Assembly: GCA_035764005.1 (NCBI GenBank)
Contig: DASTZZ010000097.1
Location: 1-44,646 of the forward strand
Direction of reading: 5' to 3'
Origin: Terriglobales bacterium
Lineage (GTDB): Bacteria; Acidobacteriota; Terriglobia; Terriglobales; Acidobacteriaceae
DNA length: 44,646 nt
Shown here: piece by piece, positions 11,046 to 19,653 of the stretch
Layout: every line of letters begins with the position of its first letter
How positions within the stretch are numbered: the stretch's first letter is position 1
Notes under the pieces: generated by a model
Databases searched by the model: none
Seen by the model: only the letters and a program-made list of their open reading frames with translations
Told to the model about the DNA's origin: nothing
Program-made: the position numbers and the translations under genes

Positions 11046-11150
11046 ATCTCATTTGATCTCATCCGATCTGTGGCTAATCTCATTCAGATCTCATCAAGTC
11101 CTGATGAGATATCTCATCCTGGAGCTTGTGATATCCCGGAAGAATCTCAT
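11046..11150. promoter_or_regulatory. Helically phased array of ATCTCAT heptamers
   Basis: ATCTCAT occurs at 11046, 11056, 11077, 11088, 11111 and 11144, and once inverted at 11104-11110. The intervals are 10, 21, 11, 23 and 33 bases, close to whole numbers of helical turns. The copies at 11103-11118 form the perfect 16-bp palindrome GATGAGATATCTCATC. Seven-base direct repeats about 11 bases apart are the arrangement of OmpR/PhoB-type response-regulator boxes. The array begins 41 bases upstream of the oxidoreductase start. Function is inferred. Confidence 0.6.
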
Positions 11151-11328
11151 TAATTCTCGAAAACGCGGGATTCTAAAAACGGTTCGCGGCCTTCGCTTAA
11201 CTCTGCGGTGGCGCTCTCTGAAGATGAGCAGTTGTCGATACAGATAACCATAGCCAAGCCAAACAAAACATGAGAGTTGTGCGATTGTTCATCTCGATTC
11301 CGATCGCAAAGCTCTCGAATTGAACCAC

Positions 11329-11429
11329 GGCGTTAACGCCGAAATTTCCACGGGGTTAACGCCCATTTTTCCACAGCGTTAACGCCGAAATTTCCACGGC
11401 GTTAACCCAGCCGTTTCGGCGTTAACGCC
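11329..11429. repeat. Tandem array of five GGCGTTAACGCC palindromes, 23-bp period
   Basis: Palindrome cores begin at 11329, 11352, 11375, 11398 and 11418 (steps 23, 23, 23, 20). Cores 1 and 5 are the perfect GGCGTTAACGCC, core 2 is GGGGTTAACGCC, core 3 AGCGTTAACGCC and core 4 GGCGTTAACCCA. Linkers after cores 1 and 3 are identical (GAAATTTCCAC); that after core 2 is close. It lies in the long gap upstream of the exopolysaccharide operon and is most likely a multi-site binding region. Confidence 0.75.
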
Positions 11430-11894
11430 AAGTTTGGGATTCAGAGGTATTTGGCACGCGTCCACATTCCGAAATTGGGAAAAAGGCCCACACTTCTGTG
11501 CTATCCCGCATTTTGCAAATTGTCAAGCTGGAAGTTACTCAAGCTGTGAGCACGTATGAAGCCAAAGTGGAGTCCCGATTTGGGACGCTCGCAATTGGTG
11601 TCCTGACTCGAACCTGAGCCTGCTGCGTTTTTCAGGTGTTCCAAATTTATCCGAACGACTAGTGACGATCGCTTGATCCAGCAGGCGAGAGTCCTGGAAG
11701 GAAAATGCAAACAAAAAAGCCATTGCCAAATTCTTTCAGGAGCCTTTTGGGCGCGCTATTGTGTTACACTGCTGCCCACGTTCAAACAGCTCACCTATTG
11801 ATTAACCCTAATCCGGTTAAGGGTTTAGCTGTTGAAGGTTGCAGTCTCATTCACGTGCGGAAACAACGCGCGTCTGTTTTGCGCGAGTGGTGTA
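11430..11894. other. Leader region of the exopolysaccharide operon
   Basis: No credible gene is present; short frames here lack ribosome binding sites and protein character. A nested inverted repeat lies at 11802-11825 (TTAACC...GGTTAA and AACCCT...AGGGTT), about 70-90 bases before the first structural gene. No convincing -35/-10 pair could be chosen. A long 5' untranslated leader is possible. Confidence 0.35.
11802..11825. promoter_or_regulatory. Inverted repeat in the leader of the export gene
   Basis: TTAACC (11802-11807) pairs with GGTTAA (11815-11820), and the shifted AACCCT (11804-11809) pairs with AGGGTT (11820-11825). The two pairings are mutually exclusive, so the RNA could switch between two hairpins, or the DNA could be an operator. 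No T-run follows. Confidence 0.3.
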
Positions 11895-14800
11895 ATGAAA
11901 AAATTCTCCCCCGCCTCTGCTGTCTCCATTTCTCTGGCTCTTTTTCTTTTTACCTGTTCCTGTTTTGCTCAAAACGATGTGGATCCGTACGCGGAAGCTC
12001 GCGATCGCGATGCCGCGCTGCAGGCTTATCACTCGGTCGGCCAGACGCCAAGCAGGACTCCAGATGCCGATGCTGCGCTGACTTCTGACGTCATCATCCA
12101 ACTCCTGCAATCGGAGCCTGCGCTCAAGCTTCAAGTCAAGCGCGTGCTGATCCAGAAAGCTCTCGATCAGGGCAGGCTTTTGGCTGAAGAGGATCTCGGT
12201 GACAGCGACTTGTACGCGCTGATTCGCGACGATCTCAACATTCGCAAGATCGCGAGCGATGAAATTGAGAAGCGGCACTATTTACCTCTTCGCCCTACCG
12301 ATGAAGAGGCATTCGAAGCGCGCATGCGCCAACTCAGGCTGCAGCAGCTTGAGAGCGACGAAGCCCATCAGCGCGGCATGACGGTCGACCAGGCAAAACC
12401 TGGAACCCAAACCGCAAGCACTACCGAGAAGCCAAAAGCCTCCCCCTCTCCCATCTCTCCGTTCACGGACAGCGGACCTTCGACGCTGTCTCCCGATGAT
12501 CGCGATTTGCAGCGCATCAGCCCGAGCGAGCTGCCGCAATTGTTGACTGCATCTGCGCAGTTGGGCGGAAGTGGATCCGGCGGGCTGGGACTTGGAGGAA
12601 GGTCGTCGTCAGCGAATTCAACCGACGCATCGCTTTTGATTCCTTCGATTACGCCGGAACCAGCTTTGCCGTCGGAGCGAGAGATTCTTTCCGGTGCAAA
12701 TCAGCCGTCAGCATCGGCTACGCCCAGAGTGCAATCTTCAGGAGCGATGGATGATTCAGGCCGCGCCTTTCGCAAGCAGCCGAATCCCTATGGAATGGTG
12801 CCATCGCTCTACGACTTGTATGAGCAGACGCCGGCCCAAGGTAGAAAGCTGGAGCGATTTGGCGCGAGCGTCTTCGCCAAAGGGACCGGCAACCTCGACC
12901 AACTCCCGATGGATGTTCCGGTTGGCCCTGACTACGTCATCGGGCCTGGCGACGGACTCAACGTGGATCTGTGGGGATCGGTTTCTCAGCGCTTGCAGCG
13001 CGTCGTGGATCGAGAAGGCCGGCTGTCGCTTCCCGAAGTGGGAACCGTTCTTGTCGCCGGCAAGACTCTCGGCGAAGTGCAGCAGACGGTGCAACGACAG
13101 CTTCGCGATCAATTTCGCGATGTCCAGACTGACGTCTCTCTCGCTCGCGTGCGCACGGTTCGTGTGTACGTTGTAGGCGATGTCGCCAACCCCGGCGCTT
13201 ACGACGTGAGCTCGCTTTCAACTCCTCTGAACGCATTGTATGCAGCCGGTGGGCCGACTGCTCGCGGCTCCATGCGCCTCGTGCGGCACTATCGCGGCAA
13301 GCAGCTCGTTGAAGAGCTTGATCTCTACGACTTGCTGCTTCACGGGGTAAATTCCGAGGTGAAGCGGCTTGAGTCCGGCGATACCATTCAGGTTCCTCCG
13401 GCCCAGCCCGAAATTGCGATCGACGGCATGGTGCGCCGTCCGGCACGCTACGAGTTACTGCATGAAACTTCTCTCGATCAAGTGCTTGAGCTCGCCGGTG
13501 GTGTGCTGCCTTCGGCAGCTTTGCGTCATATCGAAATCGAGCGCGTGCAGGCTCACGACAAGCGCGTAATGCTGAGCCTGGACTTGCCCGAGGCTGAGGG
13601 AGCTACCAAAGTCGACGCAGCGCTCTCGGCATTTAAAGTTCAGGACGGAGATAGTATTCGGATCTTCCCGATTCTTCCCTATGCACAGCAGGCTGTGTAT
13701 CTCGATGGGCATGTCTTCCGCCCAGGCAAGTACGGTTATCACGAGGGGATGAAGATCTCCGACCTGCTGCACTCGTACGCGGACATGCTGCCCGAGCCGT
13801 CCCATCGGCACGCGGAAGTTATTCGCCTATCAGCGCCGGATTTTCGCCCTACCGTGTTGGCCTTCAATCTTGATGACGCGATCAAGGGTGATCCCAAATC
13901 AGACCTCCTGCTTCAGCCGCTCGATACGATCCGGATTTTCAGCCGCTACGATTTCGAAGATCCGCCGGAAGTGACGGTCTCTGGGGAAGTCCGCAGGCCC
14001 GGAGTGCATCGCACGAGCGGAGATCTTCATGTTCGCGACGCCGTCTATCTCGCCGGAGGATTGGCTCCGGACGCACTTCTCTCCGATGCCCAGGTCTTCC
14101 GTCGCGCGAACGGCAAAACCGAAGTTGTGAGCGTGAATCTCGAAGCGGCGCTGAAGGGCGATCCCGGCAACAACCTTCTGCTGCAGCCGCGCGATCGGCT
14201 GATTATTCATCGCGATCTCGCCAAGGCCGATCCTGCCTCGGTAAAGATTGAAGGCGAAGTAGAGCGGCCGGGCAAATATCCGCTCGGCAATGGCATGACT
14301 GCCACGGATCTTGTCCGCATTGCCGGCGGATTTAAGCGCAGCGCCTATACCGATCTCGCCGATCTTTCCCGGTACGTCGTCCAGGACGGAGCCAAAATCC
14401 AGGGCGAGCACGAGCAGGTTGAAATTGCGAAAGCGTTCACCTCGCACGATGCCGATGTTCCACTTCGGGACGGCGACACGCTTACGATTCGTCCGATCGC
14501 GGGCTTCAGCAATATCGGTGCGACCGTTTCCGTAAAAGGCGAGGTCATGCATCCCAGCGTCTACGGAATCAAAGACGGCGAGCGCTTGAGTTCTGTTTTG
14601 AAACGCGCGGGCGGATTTGGTCCTGATGCATATCCGCAGGGCATCGTCCTGAGCCGCGACTCGCTGCGCACTATGGAAGAGCAGAATCGGCTCGATCTCT
14701 TGTCGCGTCTGCAGGCAGAAAGCGCGAATCAACCGAAATACAAGCCAGGCACGAGTCCAGCTGAGGCGGCGCTAGTTTCTCAATCTGCGGCGCTTCAACA

Positions 14801-15287
14801 GCAGCAGCTGATTGACCGACTGAAGAATGAGCCCCCATTGGGCAGGCTTGTGGTTCACATCAACGGCGACATTTCCAAGTGGCAGGGCGGTCCGGAAGAT
14901 ATAGAGCTGCGCAGAGGCGACACGATCGTAATCCCCAAACGCCCAACGCAGGTGATGGTGACTGGCCAAGTCTACAATCCGACGGCGGTCACATATATAC
15001 CCGGCAAGAATGCGGAATGGTACTTGCGTCAATCGGGCGGAACCTCTGAGCTGGCGAATAAGAAGGCAATCTTCATTGTGCGCGCCGACGGTTCGCTGGT
15101 CGGGCGCGGAGGTACCACCGACGGTTTCTGGCACCAGAACGTGCTCAGCACGGTGCTGCATCCCGGCGATACCGTGGTAGTTCCGGAAAAGCTGCTGGGA
15201 GGGACGCCGGTTTTCAAGACATTGCTGGACTCCGCACAAGTAATTTCATCCATAGCGGTTACTGCCAAAGCTGTAGGAGTGTTTTAA
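11895..15287 (+). CDS. Large Wza-like polysaccharide export protein with about seven SLBB repeats
   Basis: It is the predicted outer-membrane/periplasmic conduit of the exopolysaccharide. A signal peptide (MKKFSPASAVS, hydrophobic LALFLFTCSCFA, then Q) supports ATG 11895; the frame extends to TTG 11832 but that would bury the signal. After a low-complexity Ser/Pro/Gln-rich region, the Poly_export domain starts at about residue 345 (DYVIGPGDGLNVDLWG). About seven SLBB-type repeats follow, each with a G-x-V-x-x-P core and an AGG end: GDVANPGAY, GMVRRPARY, GHVFRPGKY, GEVRRPGVH, GEVERPGKY, GEVMHPSVY, GQVYNPTAV. At 1130 residues it is about three times the length of E. coli Wza (about 380 aa). No lipobox is evident. 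It is four bases upstream of the PAP2-Wzi gene, so the two are co-transcribed. Confidence 0.93.
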   Translation: MKKFSPASAVSISLALFLFTCSCFAQNDVDPYAEARDRDAALQAYHSVGQTPSRTPDADAALTSDVIIQLLQSEPALKLQVKRVLIQKALDQGRLLAEEDLGDSDLYALIRDDLNIRKIASDEIEKRHYLPLRPTDEEAFEARMRQLRLQQLESDEAHQRGMTVDQAKPGTQTASTTEKPKASPSPISPFTDSGPSTLSPDDRDLQRISPSELPQLLTASAQLGGSGSGGLGLGGRSSSANSTDASLLIPSITPEPALPSEREILSGANQPSASATPRVQSSGAMDDSGRAFRKQPNPYGMVPSLYDLYEQTPAQGRKLERFGASVFAKGTGNLDQLPMDVPVGPDYVIGPGDGLNVDLWGSVSQRLQRVVDREGRLSLPEVGTVLVAGKTLGEVQQTVQRQLRDQFRDVQTDVSLARVRTVRVYVVGDVANPGAYDVSSLSTPLNALYAAGGPTARGSMRLVRHYRGKQLVEELDLYDLLLHGVNSEVKRLESGDTIQVPPAQPEIAIDGMVRRPARYELLHETSLDQVLELAGGVLPSAALRHIEIERVQAHDKRVMLSLDLPEAEGATKVDAALSAFKVQDGDSIRIFPILPYAQQAVYLDGHVFRPGKYGYHEGMKISDLLHSYADMLPEPSHRHAEVIRLSAPDFRPTVLAFNLDDAIKGDPKSDLLLQPLDTIRIFSRYDFEDPPEVTVSGEVRRPGVHRTSGDLHVRDAVYLAGGLAPDALLSDAQVFRRANGKTEVVSVNLEAALKGDPGNNLLLQPRDRLIIHRDLAKADPASVKIEGEVERPGKYPLGNGMTATDLVRIAGGFKRSAYTDLADLSRYVVQDGAKIQGEHEQVEIAKAFTSHDADVPLRDGDTLTIRPIAGFSNIGATVSVKGEVMHPSVYGIKDGERLSSVLKRAGGFGPDAYPQGIVLSRDSLRTMEEQNRLDLLSRLQAESANQPKYKPGTSPAEAALVSQSAALQQQQLIDRLKNEPPLGRLVVHINGDISKWQGGPEDIELRRGDTIVIPKRPTQVMVTGQVYNPTAVTYIPGKNAEWYLRQSGGTSELANKKAIFIVRADGSLVGRGGTTDGFWHQNVLSTVLHPGDTVVVPEKLLGGTPVFKTLLDSAQVISSIAVTAKAVGVF

Positions 15288-15291
15288 TCGC

Positions 15292-18150
15292 GTGCGGCTT
15301 CGGATCTCGATTATGGCGGTAGGACTGGCGAGTTGGAGTGTGTGCGCCTGGGGGCAGGCCGAGGGCGCCCAATCCACAGCAGATTCATATCGGGAACAGC
15401 TCAAGGCCGAAGCCGCAGATCCGCAGCAATCAACCTCGTCAGATTCCAGCTCCCGAGAGGCGTACAAAGACCACCTTCGTCGCCTCTCCGGTGATACGAG
15501 CGCTTCTGATATCCGTCCAACTACTTCGCAGAATTCAACTGCTTCCCAAAACGGGCTCGATGACGGCAGGACCGAATCCCCGGTCGTCGGATCCAGTCCT
15601 GTATCGCAGGCGAGTGACGTCGGTGCCGGAGGTCACAGCGCACTTCAACCAGTTTCGCTGGCGACCGGCACTCGCTCTCTTTCAGGCATGGTGCTTCCGC
15701 CGCAGGTTTCTCCCGGTACGGATTGCAGCGATGCTTATTGTCAGCAGCTTCGAAGTGTGGCGAACGGGGTCAAGCCGGAAGTCCGCCTCAATACCTATGA
15801 GCCGGGCCGCACGCCGACGACGGAGGGAAACTTTGTCCGCAATCTCGCCTTCGATCAAGTGCATATTTGGGAGAGCCCGTTCAAGCTGCGTGACACGGAC
15901 TCGACTTGGATCTTACCCTTCGGCGTAGTCACCGGCGGCCTGATCGCAACCGATCGCGACGTTTCCAAGCAACTGGTGAAACCAGCGCATATCGACACGA
16001 GCAAACAGATTTCAAATCTCGGACTCTACAGCTTCATCGGCGCTGGCGCGGGCTTCTATGGCTTAGGACTGATCACTAACGACGATCACAAGCGCGAGAC
16101 CGGATTACTTGCAGGGGAAGCGTTCATCAACGCAACACTCGTCGGCACAGCTCTGAAAGGGATTGTTGGCCGAGAGCGCCCCTTTGAGAGCGACCACTTC
16201 GGTCACATAGGAAGAGGAGGCAGTAGCTTTCCCTCGGAACATGCCTTGGGAAGCTGGGCGATCGCCAGCGTGATCGCTCACGAGTACCCAAACCCGTTTA
16301 TTCAGATTGCCTCATATGGATTGGCTTCAGCAGTCTCGGTAACGCGGCTGACTGCGGGCCAACACTTCCCGTCAGACGTTTTCGTCGGCGCTACATTCGG
16401 CTATTTGATCGGTCGGAAAATGTACCGCGACCACCACAATCCCGAGCTCGGCGGCTCCGAATACGGAACTTTCATCCGCGAGCGCCCTCGCGATGCCGAG
16501 CATTCCGGATCAGCCTACGTTCCACTTGAGAGCTGGGTCTATCCAGTCATCGACCGCCTGGCAGGGCTGGGCTACATTCACTCAAACTTCGATTCCGAGC
16601 GTCCCTTCACACGCCTGGAGTGCGCCCGTCTGGCATCCGAAGCAGCCGGAAACGCCAGCAGCGACGACACTCCCGCGAATGTTCTAGCGATGATCGACGA
16701 GCTGCAGCGAGAATTCGCACCCGAAGCAGACGTCTGGGCAGGCGATTCCGAAAACCGAAGCGCAGTGCTGGAGTCGGTCTACACAAGAGCAACGGAAATC
16801 ACCGGCCCAGTCCTACGAGACGGCTACCACTTCGGCCAAACCCTTTACAACGACTACGGAAGACCCTACGGCCGCGGCTTTAACAACATCACCGGCTTCT
16901 CAGCGAGGGCAACTTCCGGTCCACTCGTGTTTTATTTCAGGGGGGAGTATCAGCATGCGCCGGGGAATCCGGACTACACGGCGGCGCAGAAGGCCTTGAT
17001 CGATGTATCGGATATCATCGTTTTTCACCCCGGCGACACAGGCGACACGCCGGTTCTCGATAACCAGTTTCCGGCTACGGACAGGTTCAGAATTCTTGAC
17101 GCGTATGTCGGCCTAAATTTCGCCGGAAATCGGCTCACGCTTGGTCAGCAGAGCTTGTGGTGGGGCCCTGGATCGGATACCAATTTTGCTCTTACTGACA
17201 ATGCTCAACCGCTGAGGATGATCCGGTTTAGCAATACATCACCGGTAGAAATTCCCTTTTTGTCAAAGTTCCTGGGTCCTCTCAGATATGACATGTTTTT
17301 AGGCCAGCTAAGTGATCAGCATTTCCTTGTAGCGAACGGCGTGCTATATGGACCACATTTGAAGACACAGCCTTTTATCCAAGGTCAGAGATTCACGTTT
17401 AAGCCAACGGAAAATTTTGAGTTCGGGTTTTCTCGGACGGGGATTTTTGGAGGGGATGGCAAACCTTTAACCCTTGACGAGTTTCTCCGCGCAACATTCT
17501 CGGCGGGCAATACTGCGGCCGGAACTTTGCCGGGATCAGCGGGAGATCCGGGAGATCGGCGGAGCTTTGTAGATATCAGTTATCGAGTGCCGAAGGTGCG
17601 TGATTGGCTAACTGTCTACCTGGAGGAATTCAGTGAAGACGAACTTTCTCCACTGTTTCAACCGCGATCAGCTGCGATGCGACCCGGGATCTATATGCCC
17701 AAGATTCCAAAGCTCAACCGAGTTGATCTCAGGCTAGAAGGCACCTATACCGACATACCCAGTTTTGGAGGCGGTCGGGGCTTCTTCTATTTCAATGACG
17801 CTTACCGCAACGGCTACACTAACGATGGCAATCTTCTCGGGAGCTGGATCGGTCGAGAGGGTCATGGCGTTCGGGCTACTTCTACCGTATGGCTCTCAAA
17901 GAAAAATACGATTCAGATGGGCTATCGTGCAGCCGTAGTGGATAAGGACTTCATTGAGGGTGGTCGATACGCGGACGAAAGTGCCACTGCGACTTTCGCC
18001 GTGCGATCCGATCTGATGCTTTCTGCCGGTTTGCAGTATGAAAAGTGGCACTTCCCAGCTCTCGCGAGAGGAGTGCAGACGAATTTCTCTTCGTCGATAC
18101 AGCTGACGTTTTTGCCTCAGCAGAGCAGGCGACCCGCTTCTACTCAGTAA
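15292..18150 (+). CDS. PAP2 phosphatase domain fused to Wzi-type capsule assembly barrel
   Basis: The protein (952 aa) starts at GTG 15292, four bases after the export gene, with AGGAG inside that gene's end. A signal peptide (IMAVGLASWSVCAWGQA) is followed by a polar linker. Residues about 190-385 carry a PAP2 acid-phosphatase domain with its three motifs: K289-R296-P297 (KGIVGRERP), SFPSEH (P314-H317, Glu in place of the common Gly) and R352...H358...D362 (TRLTAGQHFPSD). From about residue 405 (SWVYPVIDRLAGLGY) to the end is a Caps_assemb_Wzi-like region, an outer-membrane beta barrel in known members, with many aromatic alternating strands (for example LVFYFRGEYQH, RLTLGQQSLWWGPGS). PAP2 enzymes dephosphorylate lipid or other phosphates; Wzi binds capsule at the surface. 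The combined role is inferred to be polymer assembly or attachment. Confidence 0.9.
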   Translation: MRLRISIMAVGLASWSVCAWGQAEGAQSTADSYREQLKAEAADPQQSTSSDSSSREAYKDHLRRLSGDTSASDIRPTTSQNSTASQNGLDDGRTESPVVGSSPVSQASDVGAGGHSALQPVSLATGTRSLSGMVLPPQVSPGTDCSDAYCQQLRSVANGVKPEVRLNTYEPGRTPTTEGNFVRNLAFDQVHIWESPFKLRDTDSTWILPFGVVTGGLIATDRDVSKQLVKPAHIDTSKQISNLGLYSFIGAGAGFYGLGLITNDDHKRETGLLAGEAFINATLVGTALKGIVGRERPFESDHFGHIGRGGSSFPSEHALGSWAIASVIAHEYPNPFIQIASYGLASAVSVTRLTAGQHFPSDVFVGATFGYLIGRKMYRDHHNPELGGSEYGTFIRERPRDAEHSGSAYVPLESWVYPVIDRLAGLGYIHSNFDSERPFTRLECARLASEAAGNASSDDTPANVLAMIDELQREFAPEADVWAGDSENRSAVLESVYTRATEITGPVLRDGYHFGQTLYNDYGRPYGRGFNNITGFSARATSGPLVFYFRGEYQHAPGNPDYTAAQKALIDVSDIIVFHPGDTGDTPVLDNQFPATDRFRILDAYVGLNFAGNRLTLGQQSLWWGPGSDTNFALTDNAQPLRMIRFSNTSPVEIPFLSKFLGPLRYDMFLGQLSDQHFLVANGVLYGPHLKTQPFIQGQRFTFKPTENFEFGFSRTGIFGGDGKPLTLDEFLRATFSAGNTAAGTLPGSAGDPGDRRSFVDISYRVPKVRDWLTVYLEEFSEDELSPLFQPRSAAMRPGIYMPKIPKLNRVDLRLEGTYTDIPSFGGGRGFFYFNDAYRNGYTNDGNLLGSWIGREGHGVRATSTVWLSKKNTIQMGYRAAVVDKDFIEGGRYADESATATFAVRSDLMLSAGLQYEKWHFPALARGVQTNFSSSIQLTFLPQQSRRPASTQ

Positions 18151-18225
18151 GATTGCGTCGAGGACCTTTGAAGTATTCATTAGGCTATTTGATACACCGT
18201 ATAGCAGCAGTGATGGGGAGGTGTT

Positions 18226-19632
18226 GTGGATAAAAACGGGCGCACAACTTCTCGAGACACCGGATCCGCTCCCGAATTAGTAGTGCGTGACTTCCCCGAT
18301 CCGGCTTGCGAGGAGAGCGACTCCGGGGAACGTCTAGCTCAAAATATTCGACTGTTGTGGCGCCGTCGCAATCTTTTTTTGAAAGCTGGGTTGATGGCTG
18401 CGGTTGCTTTTGCACTTGTCGCTTGGATGATTCCCAATCAATACGAAGCGACTGCACGCTTAATGCCGCCAGACGACATCGCTTCAAATCCAATGGCGCT
18501 TCTGGCTGGTATTGCCGGAAAATCCAGCGATGGTTTATCAATCGCTGGAGATTTGCTTGGTTTCAAGAGTACGGGGAAATTATTTGTCGGCATATTGAGG
18601 AGTAGAACCGTTGAGGACGATCTCGTCAGGCGTTTTGATCTGCGAAAAGTGTATTGGGTTAGATATTGGGAAGATGCGCGTAAGAAATTAGAAAGTCGGA
18701 CAGAGATTTCTGAAGACAGAAAAAGTGGAATCATTTCCGTCACGGTGAGCGACAGGGATCGCGCGCGTTCAGCGGCTCTCGCGCAAGCATATGTGGATGA
18801 ACTGAATATGTTGGTTGCGCAACTCACTACGTCTTCAGCCCATAGAGAACGCGTCTTTTTAGAGGAGCGGCTTAAAGAGGTAAAGCGTGATCTGGATGCC
18901 GCCTCTGTTGAGTTTAGTCAATTTGCCAGCAAGAACACTGCAATCGACATTCCAGAGCAGGGAAAAGCAATGGTGGAAGCTGCGGCACTTTTGCAAGGTC
19001 AGCTGATTGCTGCACAGTCGGAGCTGAGCGGTTTACAGCAAATCTACACAGCAAATAACGTGCGAGTCCGCTCCGCGCAGGCGCGTGTCGCCGAGCTGCG
19101 GGATCAGCTAGATCGGATTGGAGGAAAGAACATTGACAACACTAATCCACAACCACCTGACGACACGCTCTACCCTTCCATCCGACAGCTTCCGTTATTA
19201 GGTGTAAGGTACGCTGACTTGTTCCGGAGGGTTAAGATCGAAGAGGTTGTCTTCGATACTCTTACTAAGCAATATGAACTGGCTAAGGTGCAAGAAGCAA
19301 AAGAGATTCCGACCGTCAAAGTTCTGGATCACCCAAGTGTTCCAGAAAAGAAGTCGTTTCCTCCAAGGCTTATCATCGTTGTATTTGGCACGATATTGTG
19401 CTTGATCGTCGCAACATTGTGGATTATTGGAGAACAGGTGTGGACAACTGAGATCCATACACCCGTCGGCGCCCTGGCCGCCGACATCGTCCATCATCTC
19501 GACATGCGCATGCATTCGCACATGTATCGGTGGCCTTTTCCTCTAAAGCCGAGGCGCGATAAAGAGACTCGACTTCCAGATCGCGATGCAGAACAACAAC
19601 CCGAACAGGAAGTGGCTAAAGTCCGACGCTGA
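18226..19632 (+). CDS. Wzz/GumC-type polysaccharide chain-length determinant, no kinase domain
   Basis: It is a polysaccharide co-polymerase of the inner membrane. Two membrane helices flank a large periplasmic coiled-coil-rich part: the first at about 50-70 (LFLKAGLMAAVAFALVAW, after the cytoplasmic stretch NIRLLWRRR) and the second at about 385-408 (RLIIVVFGTILCLIVATLW). The Wzz N-terminal feature YEATARLMPP follows helix 1, and a Pro-rich segment (VPEKKSFPPR) precedes helix 2, as is usual. There are no Walker A/B motifs or Tyr-rich tail, so it is not a BY-kinase. The C-terminal tail is highly charged. GTG at 18226 has an excellent upstream GGGGAGGTG. With the flippase and polymerase nearby it should control chain length in a Wzy-dependent system. 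Confidence 0.9.
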   Translation: MDKNGRTTSRDTGSAPELVVRDFPDPACEESDSGERLAQNIRLLWRRRNLFLKAGLMAAVAFALVAWMIPNQYEATARLMPPDDIASNPMALLAGIAGKSSDGLSIAGDLLGFKSTGKLFVGILRSRTVEDDLVRRFDLRKVYWVRYWEDARKKLESRTEISEDRKSGIISVTVSDRDRARSAALAQAYVDELNMLVAQLTTSSAHRERVFLEERLKEVKRDLDAASVEFSQFASKNTAIDIPEQGKAMVEAAALLQGQLIAAQSELSGLQQIYTANNVRVRSAQARVAELRDQLDRIGGKNIDNTNPQPPDDTLYPSIRQLPLLGVRYADLFRRVKIEEVVFDTLTKQYELAKVQEAKEIPTVKVLDHPSVPEKKSFPPRLIIVVFGTILCLIVATLWIIGEQVWTTEIHTPVGALAADIVHHLDMRMHSHMYRWPFPLKPRRDKETRLPDRDAEQQPEQEVAKVRR

Positions 19633-19653
19633 TCATTTTATGATTGCCGTCTT

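Noticed and set aside
11329-11429. Possible short CRISPR array
   Set aside because: The unit repeats directly at 23 bp with no variable spacers and each core is itself a palindrome; no cas gene is nearby.
11501-11710. 69-codon minus-strand frame in the leader of the polysaccharide operon
   Set aside because: No ribosome binding site, no hydrophobic or domain pattern; it looks like chance.
13899-14732. 277-codon minus-strand frame inside the export gene
   Set aside because: It is a shadow of the SLBB repeats, whose frame is conserved and in the right context.
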